Source of the DNA: Lytechinus variegatus
Lineage: Eukaryota; Echinodermata; Echinoidea; Temnopleuroida; Toxopneustidae
NCBI RefSeq assembly: GCF_018143015.1
Contig: NC_054743.1
Span: 39,636,922-39,700,921 of the forward strand
Reading direction: 5' to 3'
Length of the DNA: 64,000 nt
How positions within the stretch are numbered: position 1 is the stretch's first letter; each line of letters opens with the position of its first letter. The position numbers were made by a program, and so were the translations under genes. Shown one piece after another: positions 36,114 through 47,319 of the stretch. The notes under the pieces are model-generated. The model saw only the letters and a list, made by a program, of their open reading frames with translations, was not told the DNA's origin and made no database searches.

Positions 36114-38029
36114 TATAGAAGTTTATTTAATCATATTTTAGTCATGCAATGTGAAAGTATAAGCCTTGCGAATGGTAAACCAAAAGACCCCCCCCCAAAA
36201 AAAAAATGAATAACCCCCAGCCGACAAACAAATTAGTTTGAGCATGGACCTGGTTTGCGTCATGACTATAAAGCAAGGAGGCTACCCATTCCCGAGGCCT
36301 CTAATTTCGATACACAATATACTGTAACAAGAATATGAGATATAATAGAGAATTTGAAAAAGGGAATTGGGAGCCTGTCTGAAAATGAAACTCAATTTCT
36401 TTGTAGTCCGTAATTTGCTGCTTTCCTGGAGATTCAAACAGCAGTCAATTTCTCTATGCCTCAGAGCAGTTTGCTGAGTGAACACGAGTGTTTTTGCAAA
36501 CTTGTGTATGCTGCGGAAAATGGCAATAAAAAATATTGATTTAATTATTATGACCATGCAAGAGCACTCGACGTATACGTGGGCGTATACGCAGCTATCA
36601 TGGCATATGTTGTAAAGACATCTTAATTTGTTTGGGTTTGAAGAAGAAGAGAGAGGGAGAGAGAAGGACGAGGAGAGGCCGAGACAGAAGAGGCAGGGGC
36701 AGTGGGGGCTCGATTTTGCTCCTTCTACTCCAATATGTTTCCATTCCACCAAAAAAAAGATAAAAAATGTAGCAACCACGCGTATAACAGCACTCTGAAG
36801 AAAAGTTTGTTGTAAGAATAGAAGAAAAATAAAGATATTGGTGAAGTTTTGAGAGATAAAGATTAAAGTTATTAGAATTCTAAGTTTTGTATTTATGACC
36901 CTAAACCATCATGTTTTGTAGGCCCCTAATATAATATGCATAAATTTTGATTGTTCGATGGTTCGTGATGACTTATTCTTTTTTTTTAGGAACCGTGTGA
37001 AATATTTTGTTTATTGATATACTGAAGGCCGTGCAAAACCATTAAAAAAAAGACATTTCATTGATTTTTGTTTTGCTATACGATGCGGTATGTAGGATAG
37101 CTGCTCGCATAGACATCAGCCTGATAATCAATATTAAGATTATGATAACTTTTTAAAAATTCTTTGATGGATTTTTTTCAAACCTTCGGCAATAATAATA
37201 ATATTTTTTCCCTGCTATTTTACAATAAACGTTTTGTCAGGGGTGAACTTCCCCTTTTAACAATTACAGTTGCAAGCTCCGTACGGATTTACATTTTAAA
37301 TAGGCAGTATGGAAATCCCAATATACTAATACATGTAGTTCCTTTTCCCTTATTTTCTCACTCCTTTTATTGATCTTGTTTGTTTTTTCCCCTTCTTTGT
37401 AATTCTCCTATTTTTGCTCATTCATAGGCCCCTATTTATTTATTCATTAATCATTTGATTATGCTTAATAAACATAAATTAGTTTATAAATCTATGATCG
37501 TTAATTCATTTTTCTTCATCTTTTTTTGTAACTATAGGCCTATATTTTCTCCTCCTATTTTGAGGGGGGGGGGGAGGAATGCGTTTAATGAATTTAATGT
37601 TCAATTCATTACACTGTAACTCGATCACTCAATGATGATATCTTATTTTTTTTCTTTTTATTATGATTATTGTTATTACTGTTATCATTATTATTATTAT
37701 TATTATTATTTTTTTTTTTTTTTGGGGGGGGGGGGGTGGTTAAGACAAAGATATTTTGGTAAAGGCCGGCTGGGCCGGGGTACGGTATATAGGGTACCAT
37801 TCTATGAGATGGGGTCACATAATTGGGGTCATGCAACAAAACTGGTTATCTCGATAACGATTTGGTCAAGATCAAAATTATCTTCAGGATCAGGAGCAGA
37901 TAGATACCTAGCCCAACTTGCCAAGGCTATAGGCTAGGTCAGTAAGGTCAAGTTCAACACCAAAAACACAGGTCACGTACTAACAGGTCAACAAAAGTAA
38001 ATAGATCAGAGGAACGGAACGGCTGAATC
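36114..38029. other. Upstream flank of the JmjC gene
   Basis: It holds a C/A tract near 36188, a (TTA)n-T15-G12 tract (37685-37737) and AT-rich sequence. The 5' UTR and promoter of the gene starting at 38030 should lie near its right end. An in-frame TGA just before that ATG supports the start. Confidence 0.5.
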
Positions 38030-41000
38030 ATGAATGCAGAAACTTTTGATATTCCACGAATATCAGCTCCATCTGACCAGGACTTTAGAACAAACTACCT
38101 GCGAAAAGGTTCGTTATTCTAAATGAGTCAGTATACTACTACTACTTTCATTCTTCGATACAGTCCATGTGATATATATATATTCGTGTTGTCTGTTGAG
38201 TCAGTGTGCATATTTTTGTACAGACCCACTTATACGTAGTCTTGTTGGCCGTTGGGTCTAACGTCTTGAACTTTGATACTCTGTGCTACTGCTACTGCTA
38301 GTCTGTGCTGAACTGAGGCACTCTAGTACCAATGAACTGAGGACACCGTTCTTATTAATTATATTACTTTATTACCTTTAATATAGTTTACTTTCAGCTT
38401 TATTACATCTCACAACTGATCTCTATTTGATTTCTTCCCAATCCAACACTTGCACTTTTTTTGTATAGTTTTGTCTTGAATTTGATTTCTTTGTGTAATG
38501 AAATGAATTTCCAGGCAAAGTTTCTTTGGCTTTGCTATTTAACCCAAACTTTAAATTCAGTTAGTTTCTCAGCATATAGGGCCTATACCCATAACATCTG
38601 GAATTTTGGGGCAATTTAAGCTATTTTGTGAATATACGGTACCCATTTCATTGAAAATATACAAAATTTTTCCCAAAAAAAATGATTAGTCAACTCACAA
38701 CTGAGCAACTAAAGCTAGAGTTATTTTACTTCATTGCATGTCTCTAAAACAAATGTTTTATGAGAGTTAGAGTGAGGACGAGGTGAGAGTGTATATGTTT
38801 GCATCTTTCACCTTTGCTCTGTCAGTTTGTGATCAAAATTATTGCTTGCCAATGAAAATGCTGGTATTTTCAGAAACACAAAATTGAAAATTCTTCTCCC
38901 ACTACCACCAGCACTAGGATGTTGACCCAGTGCTTGGAGCCATGGATGTTCACTTTGCCCACATTCTCTGTCTTATTTTCAAACAGTTCACATTCCAATG
39001 TTGTCAAATCAATTTCTGTCCAAAATGATTAAGTGTAGTACTTTCAAAGAGTAAAGAATTTTACAGAACAAGTATACCCAGTTGTTGTGTGTCCGGACAG
39101 GTTGTGTGTCCGGACGATCAATTTTAGAAAGTCATATTGAAAAAAATACCAGCAAAGTTTCATCAATTTTTGGTACAATATGTTAGAAAATATTATAGAG
39201 AACAAAATAGATGATGATTGCAACTACTGAATTCATATTTTTAGTGTGATCCAAAGACAAAAAAAGAAGGCTTCAAAAATATAAAGTGTGCGGACACCCG
39301 ACCCCCCATCCTAATACAAGATTTAGCATTACAGTTTAAAGAAATATGTCACTTTTCTTTACAACATTAACACACAAACAAAAAGTAAGAAACAATAACA
39401 ATTATAGTCAAATGAGACAGACATACCTGGTTGCAAAAGAACCTGCAAGGAATTGGATAAGCACCACTAAAGCACTATACCCTTGTATCCAATGTTGTAT
39501 AGGTGTTCCAGTTGTTATAACAGATGTAGCAGACAAATGGCCTGCATCACAATGGACTCTAGATGAGCTTTCAAGAAAGGCGGGACATAATAAGGCATTT
39601 ATTAGGCAACAAACTGACAAGGAATCATATAAGGTATGCGTTGAGGGGAAGATTGGCAAACTTATTTGTCAACAATTGAAATTCTACTTTGCATGCCCAA
39701 AGCAATGCTATTAGGCAACAGACTGATGTATGCAGGCCTAATTGAAATAAAGTTTGCGATCCTATCAAGCCAATTGCATAGCTCATTCTGATCACTACTC
39801 TATGAAAATTGAAATAAGATATAAGATGGCTTGCTGGCCTGCCCAGAGGGTCCTATATCTGGGTGGTAAATTAACTAGGATTCATATTTGTACTTTTTGT
39901 GCTAACTACGGCTTGATTTATTTCAGTAAATTCAGTTTATTAATTTCATTCTAATTCATTTTCCACATTTTCAACATATAGAATTAAATAAATTATGATT
40001 ACATGTATTTATATTTATATATTATTACCTGCCATAGGTCTATTGCTAGTGATTTGTAAAATTCTAAATACTTTTTTTGCTTTGGAAGTGTAACCTGTCT
40101 AGGCACATTTTTGGAAGATATCTCAGATATTGTGATTGATGCTTGAAGATGTCCCCATTGTCAGATCCTCCAAATCTAAAAGGGGTCCACCTTACAAAAC
40201 AATGCCTCAGGCATACCAAAGAAACCGACTCCAATTTGATCAATGACTTTCCATTGGAAAACAATATTACAGCTCAGGGGTCTGTTTCATAAAACTTGTT
40301 TAACAACAACAGTTAAAAGCTACTGAAATGATTTAATCTGGTTGGCTGATAGTAAATTTGTTTAAGAATTTTTTTTTGTTATTATAACAAGTCTTTATGT
40401 AAGAGACACTAGTCAATCTGGAGTTGGTTTGAGTTAATTCAATGCAGATAACAGAAATTGCAGTTATTTTTAGTAGTACTCACTACTTCTCTTTTCTTAC
40501 ATATTTTTTCTATCACAGGTTGGTAAATCATACAGCATAAGGGAAAGTCCCTTGAGGGAATATATAGATGACATCAGAGCTGAAAACAGCAGAGCAAGGA
40601 GTTCTTACCTGGCGGTGCAGAATATTCGCAGCACATTTCCTGAGTTAGAGGTATACTATGAATATATTCTGATATAGTAGTTTCTTTGCCTTTTGGTGTT
40701 TTTGCTAATGTAAAGGTGGTATCGTTGGAGGATACTTGATTCATTCGCTATTTACTCCATTTCAAAGTTTATAGGGAAATTAATCACTTACTTAGATACT
40801 TGTATCATATTTGTTGATGAACATTTTAATTCACAATGAAAATGACATTCCTTGTGATTTGGGCAGGGATTACATTCAAGAATATTTCATGTTCATTAGT
40901 AATAAAGGTATTAAAGGGTTGGACAAAATATTTCCAGAGCAAATTGAGGGACTACAAGGAAAGGTTGTGTAATTAGTTACCAATGTTGATTAAGATCCTT

Positions 41001-44000
41001 ATTAATATATCAGACTAAATTGAAATTCCATTAATAAAATTCTTAGTAAATACATGTAGCAACCTGCTTTAATTGTTGGAAATCCTAGCTTTTTTTTTTT
41101 ACCTCAACAAAGGTGACAGGATACAGCTCAACTTCATATGCTGGCTCATGAAAGACTAGGTAAAACAAGATAGTAACAACAAGAGCAAACCTAGGAATGA
41201 TAATTTACACCATCCTTATGAACAGTTACTACACTAGAAATGAGCTCTGGGGAGCATTTCATGAAAGGACTTGTTAGACATTTAATCCGACAAGTCTTGT
41301 TTTTTTCTGACAGTTGCCATAGGAACTCAGCTTCTCACCCAATAAAAACAAGGAGAGTTGTCAGATCTGGGCCTCGTCTGTCGAAGAGTTATGCTTGATC
41401 CGATCAATCGTAACTATGGACGGCCATCAATGTCAACACCTATTATGCATTTTTATTAAAAATATTTTCTAGCTATGATGTGTATTCATGCATTCATTGC
41501 TTTCTTGAAAATTCACTGCACTTCTCTTTGCATACAGAGGACATTTTGCAAGTTTTTTATAGAAAAAATTATGGCACTGATGGATTTCCACAGTTACGAT
41601 TGATCGAATCAATCGTAACTCTTTATAAGACGGAGCCCAGACAATTTGTCAGATTAAATTTTTTTTTGATGAAACACCCCCTGGTCTTCTTGAAAATTCA
41701 AATCTAAGTTGATTTAAACAAACTGACTTGGAGCCTATATTATTGGTTTCATACTAATAAGTTTTGTTTTCTCTATTAATGATTTCATTGCTTATTCTGT
41801 GATTTAAATTCTTTTACTCCTTTGTTGTTGTATACTTGTATGAATTGAATTGAATGATCTCTCCACAGACTGATATCGACATACCTGGATATGTTGAAAA
41901 GTTACATGGCGGTCCATATCTCTGGATTGCCATGAAAGGACATTATGGTAATTATAAAAATGATGCACCATGCCGTACACCGGGGTACGATGTTGTGCAG
42001 CGCCACCTCGTGTTGTAATAGTGTACGGTTACATTGTTGTCATGGTGATCACGGTGGTACGATCGGTGCGACAATCATGACAATGAATGGGGACAATGAT
42101 CACAACGCCTATTTCCTTTCTTTGATACAATCTTATGCCAATAATAGTAAACAAATTATGTTATACTTAAGAATTTAAGTATACTTTTTGACAGCTAACT
42201 TACATAAGATCAATAATGACAACTACAGGTATCATTAAGGTATCATTATTGAACAGTGAAGATTAGAACAGAACATGCATTTGCATGCATTAATTGTTAC
42301 ATAAGATCACTAAAAAGAAAAAAAATCTGTACAAGACATTAAAATATACTTGTACACATTTTTTGGTAACCCAGGGTACAGCGCAAAAAATAAAATAAAT
42401 AAGTCAACAAAATGGCGGATTATTATTTGGTACCCCAGGGTACCAAATACTGCATCAAATGTACAACATCTCCATACCTGTTTATCATTCACATGATATA
42501 CATTTATATCTCCACTCTAATTTTGCATTCCATTTGAAACAATGTGACTAATTGAATGTTGAAGGCTTGCTTGGGAAGGTTGAATGATTTTAAGACACCT
42601 GTGGCTATCACCCAGTGAATTTTATCAAATGCTTGATCTGAAAAATTCTGCACCAGGCTCCTGCAGAGCTGCCAACCAGTACTAATTTTCAGTATTTAGT
42701 ATTTCGAAATGAGAAGAATACTGATGGTTTCGTGCAAAATACTGATTTCTGAAGTTTCAGTCTTACGTGTTGTGCAATGGTATTTCTTTGAAAATTCTGA
42801 TTTCCTCACCAAAATACTGATTTTCAGCATTTAAAATACTGAAATATTTGTGTTCAGGTTGGCAACTCTGCTCTTGGACATAGAACTGTGTGTATGAAAA
42901 AACACACAAATGTTTCAGACATTTTAAGCGGAAGTTTGTCATGTTTGAATGTTTTTACAGTGGAAGAGCACTCATTTTAATACATTGGATCCTTATTACT
43001 AAAATCTTTGTCCAAAATGAAAATAAAAAAAAAGAACTTCAAAACTAATCAGTATTTTCGCCATTCCCACAACAGTTGATTCTCTTTAACTTTCTTAACA
43101 TTTCATAGAATATGCTGCTCCATAAGCTGGTGCCCATTACTCTGCTGTGCAAACCTTCACTCCATTTACAATGACTTGGGGATTTCAGGCCCAAAATTAA
43201 AACAGAAATTTTTTGATGTGCTAGTCTTTAGTCAAGACACACTTGATGATAAAAGTTACAGAGTCTCTGCCTGCAAACTAGGTGTCAGTCTGCAGCTTTG
43301 GTACATTACAGGCAAATGCACTCTTGTTAATTTACTGAAATTTCATTACTGTTTGATTTTGCCTTTTTATTCATTACAGAATTTTGTCACTTTGATCCAG
43401 ATGATGGTCTTCTTGTCATCTTGAATGGTTCTAAGAGGGTCAAGCTATATGGGTGTGACATTCAACCTTTGTACCCTAACCCGCTGGGGTCAAGAGGTCG
43501 TACTATTCAGGCACAGGTCAACTGCGATACACCGGACCTAAAAGCTTTTCCCAAGTTTAAAGGGGTGCAGTGTCACCAGTGTACTCTGAATGCTGGAGAA
43601 ATGTAAGTAGTCTCCTCATTTCCAATAATTGTTTAATATGTGTGATTTCAAATATTTTGTACATTTCAAATTTTACCATATCAGGTGGGGTTTTATGAAG
43701 CTGTTTGTAAGTTATGCACGACTTCAATTGCCATGATAAGTAAATTTTTGAAGTATGAGCAGCACCATTATGAATCATCACCAATGTGTGTATTTTAGTT
43801 TTGTCAGACGTGTATCAATCAGATATGATTATTTACGTCTGGGACCGACCTTTCACGTCACCATCCGAAAGACGTCACCAGGGTTCGAACCTCGGACCTC
43901 TGCATCAAATTGTAACTTTCCCACAGCTTGGATTACAGGCGCACGCCGCAACGCCCAGTTGAATATTTTACATGAATATATTCATGTAAATAAAAATGAT

Positions 44001-46274
44001 ATTCCGCATTTATATAGCGCTTAATACATCGGAACGACGTCTCTAAGCACTTTACAGACATGGTACGATATGACAAATAGCATATTATATGGAAGCAGAC
44101 ATTTACAAACCATTGACAATGGCTTTGTGAGAATAGATGTTTTGGCATGATGGTACAAAAATAAAAGCAGTTGCAAGAAACATTGATTTCATGAGAAAGT
44201 CTGTAAAATCAAGGTTAATTGTGATTATATCTTCATTGATAAGATCTGATACATTTCTATTAACTGAACTTTGTGAATACATGAAATCTGAGCTTTACAA
44301 CGATCATATATTCTTGCAGTTTCACATTTTCTCCATGTGTGAAATGATATTAGGTCTTGCTACAATCAACATTCATTATAGTCCAATTACATTTCCGAAG
44401 TTATCAAGCTGTCAAAAGTCAGAAAATCGCCTATGAAATAAAAAGAAAAAACATTGGGAAAATTGTGTATTTTTTTTTACTTATTTTGTCAAGTACAATC
44501 TTTTTTTTTTCCTTTTCTCAGGTTATTTATTCCTGCTTTCTGGTGGCATCAAGTGACTTCTCTAGAAATGACTATCTCTATCAATTTCTTCTATGGGGAT
44601 GCTGGAGATAATATCTACCTAACAAAGATTATGGTGAGATAATACAATTTCATTTTTTCCCTACCCATGGGAATGTGAAAGCTAGGGCTGCAAGATATGA
44701 AAATTATATTGTTATTGTCAATGTTTAACTCTAGTGAATAAACAATATTCGGTCGATGGTATATTGCCTGTCATGATAATTTTCAGCGATTGAGCTATAA
44801 TAATAATGATAATAATGCATAAGATTTATATAGTGCACTTTCCACCTTGATTAGATGCTCAAGGCGCTTCAGAGCAGAACAACAAAAACTATTTACATAT
44901 ACATGTAATACATGTCTGAACAATAAGTCAATGTCTATCAAAAAACACTTTTATACAGGTATGTTTTCAGGTTTCCCTTGAAGGTGGTCACTGAAGTCTG
45001 GGTTTTCAAACTGTGTGGGAGAGAATTCCACAGGCTAGGTCCTGCATGAGCAAAGGCCCGCTCCCAGCATGATTTCTTAGCAACTTGAATTTGAATCAGT
45101 GTGTTTCAGGCAAACATTATTGCCTTGAGATGCAATGAGAGAAAAACACTGCCATTGCATAATTGTACTTCCCTCAAAATAACCTAGGTCACACAGGATA
45201 AGGGTCATTAAAGATGTCATTCCTTACCCATATTTTTATCTTGCATCTCCATTCTGTTACCTCTTTGTATTGACATCAGAAAATATATCAAGCATTCCAG
45301 AGTATCACATAGCCATTTATGCATGACCTATGACCTGTAAGTGTTTGTGTGCTTATGAGATTCCCCAGCTTTTCCCAATTTTTTCAACAAAGTGGTGATA
45401 AATTTCCTAAGAACTTAATCACATATTTGACAACCAATAAGCTTTTCATGATGATGCCTATTAACAAGAATTAAATCTATGATAAAGATCACATTTTAAC
45501 TTCAGCTGATGAAATAACAAGAGTATCACTAGGGCGAGCACATAATACGCCCACCTGTAACGGTGAAAATTGAGTTATTAGTCATGTAAGAAAAGCAAAA
45601 AGTGGTGACTTGACCTTTTGATCTAAATATCAATAGGCTTCCTTGGATCCTACTAGCTAGTATCATACAAACCAAATTATATGAGCCTAGGTTAAGGTAA
45701 ACTAGGTTATCAAGTTTACAAGGACTGCAGAAGGGTAAGAAAAAACATGTCTCTGTCACCTTGACCTATTGACCTCAAAATCAATAGGGTTCCTGGGATC
45801 CATGCTAGTATCTTATACACCAAATTATATGAGCTTAGGTTAAGTCAAACTGAAGTCATTGTGTTCACAAGGAGAACGGACCAACGGACAACGATCGTGA
45901 CACCATAATATGTCCTGTATAGGACTGGCGTATAAAAATGGGAAGACAGCAGATTGAGATGTGTTGAATGTTTATGTGACCTTTTCTGATTTCAGGAGCC
46001 CATGAGATGGCAGGCCTTCTCCCACTGGTTCCTCAACATCGTGGAGCAGAACAGACCGTTTGAGTCCTTCCAGCGAGTCCTGGAGAACCTCCCAGATAGC
46101 CTTAGGAGCTTCTTTCTCAAGACATGGCATGAGAAACCATCACAGGACCAGCAAGATAGACTAGTGAAACTGGTCCTGGAACACCTTAACTTGGACTCTA
46201 TCCCCACAGGTTCAGTACGGACTAGTAAGCACCCGCCGGTGATGAAAATCAGGGGTCTACTCTGGCGGAAATGA
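38030..46274 (+). CDS. JmjC/cupin_8 2-oxoglutarate-Fe(II) oxygenase, FIH/TYW5-like (seven exons, complete)
   Basis: Exons: 38030-38108, 39503-39633, 40519-40650, 41869-41947, 43380-43602, 44522-44633, 45996-46274. All are GT-AG with matching phases, giving 344 codons plus stop. Exon 1 (MNAETFDIPRISAPSDQDF, then RTNYLRK) joins to GVPVVITDVADKWPASQWTL, giving the usual start of this family; an in-frame TGA precedes the ATG. The cupin core has HFD (H144, D146) and WWHQV (H224) as the likely HxD...H iron triad, with a DPDDGLLVILNGSKRV strand and LYPNP...DTPDLKAFPKFKG as in factor-inhibiting HIF. The C-terminal exon, about 92 residues, is helical-looking and ends in a basic MKIRGLLWRK. It probably hydroxylates a protein or tRNA base; the substrate cannot be told. 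It could be TYW5, FIH-like or an uncharacterised JMJD branch. It is not a histone demethylase by any visible feature. Confidence 0.85.
38109..39502. other. JmjC gene intron 1
   Basis: AT-rich and non-coding. The reading frame of exon 2 stays open upstream of its acceptor for about 150 nt, which could mislead gene prediction into an internal start at 39346 or 39412. Confidence 0.6.
40278..40409. mobile_element. Decayed MITE
   Basis: GGTCTGTTTCATAAAACTTG at the left is matched by the inverse of CAAGTCTTTATGTAAGAGAC at the right; AACAACAACAG is also mirrored. The end resembles the CGTTTCATAAAGGACTTG element at 46476. Confidence 0.55.
41249..41695. mobile_element. MITE (GGGAGCRTTTCAT family) carrying a nested family A MITE
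   Basis: The outer ends are GGGGAGCATTTCATGAAAGG and, reversed, GGGGGTGTTTCATC. The inner part shares TCTGACA and TTGTCAGAT phrases with 2302-2460. A complete family A element (41369-41639) interrupts it. Confidence 0.7.
41369..41639. mobile_element. MITE, family A, nested
   Basis: The ends GGGCCTCGTCTGTCGAAGAG and, reversed, GGGCTCCGTCTTATAAAGAG are inverted. Internal GTAACTATGGACGGCC and CACTGATGGATTTCCA are shared with 9494-9739. It splits the outer element at 41249-41695. Confidence 0.85.
42663..42871. mobile_element. MITE built of AATACTGATTT repeats
   Basis: GCAGAGCTGCCAACC at the left is inverted as GGTTGGCAACTCTGC at the right. The inside consists of forward and reverse copies of AATACTGAT(TTT). 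It lies in JmjC intron 4. Confidence 0.7.
43800..43960 (-). mobile_element. SINE with 7SL-like/tRNA-like head
   Basis: On the minus strand the head reads GGGCGTTGCGGCGTGCGCCT then GTAATCCAAGCTGTGGG, resembling the 5' domain of 7SL RNA, followed about 40 nt later by a B box GGTTCGAACCC (about 43893-43883). The 3' part (GACGTGAAAGGTCGGTCCCA) is unassigned. It lies in JmjC intron 5. Confidence 0.6.
43990..44066 (-). mobile_element. SINE 3' tail fragment
   Basis: On the minus strand: CTTAGAGACGTCGTTCCGAT, then TATTAAGCGCTATATAAATGCGG and an ATATCATTTTT tail. Same module as 3909-3972. Confidence 0.6.
44798..45085 (-). mobile_element. SINE-like fragment with shared tail
   Basis: On plus, TAATAATGCATAAGATTTATATAGTGCAC is the tail module with a simple-repeat end. 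About 45010-45075 (GGGAGAGAATTCCACAGGCT, GCAAAGGCCCGCTCCCAGC) looks like a conserved repeat body. It lies in JmjC intron 6. Confidence 0.5.
45605..45890. repeat. Two-unit ~152-bp diverged tandem repeat
   Basis: CTTGACCTTTTGATCTAAAT (45609) and CTTGACCTATTGACCTCAAA (45761) open two units. These also share AATTATATGAGC, TAGGTTAAG and GTTTACAAGG/GTTCACAAGG in order. It lies in the last JmjC intron. Confidence 0.75.
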
Positions 46275-46360
46275 AAGATTATTGACTAATTAAGAGAGGC
46301 AATGTTAGCATTGTCTGGTCCTATAACTCTTCATTGGATCTGCCCCTGAAGGCTCACCTA

Positions 46361-46414
46361 GGACCAGTGAACTCCTGCCAGTGATGAAAGTCAGGGGTTC
46401 ACTTTGGCGGAAAT
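46361..46414 (+). pseudogene. Partial duplicate of the last JmjC coding exon end
   Basis: GTGATGAAAGTCAGGGGTTC...CTTTGGCGGAAAT closely repeats 46219-46272 (GTGATGAAAATCAGGGGTCT...CTCTGGCGGAAAT), 142 bp downstream in the same direction. The copy lacks an open frame (TGA within it) and follows the true stop, so it is a 3' UTR relic. Confidence 0.75.
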
Positions 46415-46416
46415 CA

Positions 46417-46732
46417 GGGCCCGCCTTACAATGAGTTACGATTGATCCAATTAATCGTAACTCTATGGAAATCCACCAGGGCCCCGTTTCATAAAGGACT
46501 TGCAACTATTGTAACTTTGTCATTATGGCAACTACCATGGTAACAGGGCTCAGCAGCCAATCAGAATCAAGGTTTCCATGGTAGTTGCCATAATGGCAAA
46601 GTTACAACAGTTGCAAGTCCTTTATGAAACGGGCCCCTGGTCATAATTTTTTCTACAGGAAATTTGCACAATGTCCTTTGAAAACAAAGAGAAACACATC
46701 GGATCAATTGCGACTCTTTGGAAGACGGGGCC
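46417..46732. mobile_element. MITE, family A, split by another MITE
   Basis: The left GGGCCCGCCTTACAATGAGT then TACGATTGATCC, and the right (reversed) GGCCCCGTCTTCCAAAGAGT then CGCAATTGATCC, are inverted ends. The pieces on either side of 46476-46640 join into the family A order seen, reversed, at 9494-9739. Confidence 0.8.
46476..46640. mobile_element. MITE, family B, nested in family A
   Basis: CCAGGGCCCCGTTTCATAAA then GGACTTGCAACT at the left is the near-exact inverse of the right end. The arms continue through TGGCAACTACCATGG with a short spacer. It is 165 bp and non-coding. Arm similarity is higher than that of its host element, so it is younger. Confidence 0.85.
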
Positions 46733-47153
46733 TTGATGAATTCAGATGAGACGCAATATGTACAGTTGTCATCTGTTGGTGCTTGGTATTACTAGTTTGT
46801 CAATTTGGACACCGAGTACCAGGATGGCGAAGTAAACAGCCCCAAGCGTGGAGATTGCAGACTTATCATTGGCTGATGGTGAAGCACTCTTGAGCTGTGG
46901 CTAATGATTATCTGGATACTCAATGCATTAGCCAATGAAAGAGACATAATTTGTATTTTCAAGAACTCACAGTTTTGAAGAATATTGTCAAAAAAACTGC
47001 AGAACAACTCATCTTTAGCAGAAATGTCAGTTCTGGTAGCGGTCAGTCTCAAGTGGAGTGTGAACAAAATCCAAAAATTCAAAATCTGTAAAATGGTCAT
47101 TTAAGTGGTTGTATGCATAATAAAAACTAATCAGCAATCTTTAGAATAGTAGG

Positions 47154-47319
47154 TCTGGGCCTCATTTCATAAAAAGCTGCTATGATAGCAACTCTTGTTG
47201 GAATATCACCTTTCATTGGAAGAGCCAATCATAAAGCATAATTTTCACTGTTGTCATGAAGTTGACATTCCAGCCAGACTTGCTATCACAGCAACTTTTT
47301 TAATGAAGTGGAGCCCAGA
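47154..47319. mobile_element. MITE with TCTGGGCCTC ends
   Basis: TCTGGGCCTCATTTCATAAA then GCTGCTATGATAGCAA at the left is inverted at the right as TTGCTATCACAGCAAC...GAGCCCAGA. Non-coding, 166 bp. Confidence 0.75.

Noticed and set aside
35908-36141. CTGACGA near 35971 considered as a hammerhead ribozyme core
   Set aside because: No downstream GAAA with pairing stems could be found.
36282-36779. 165-codon minus-strand open frame
   Set aside because: Low complexity, no domain, no splice context; chance open frame.
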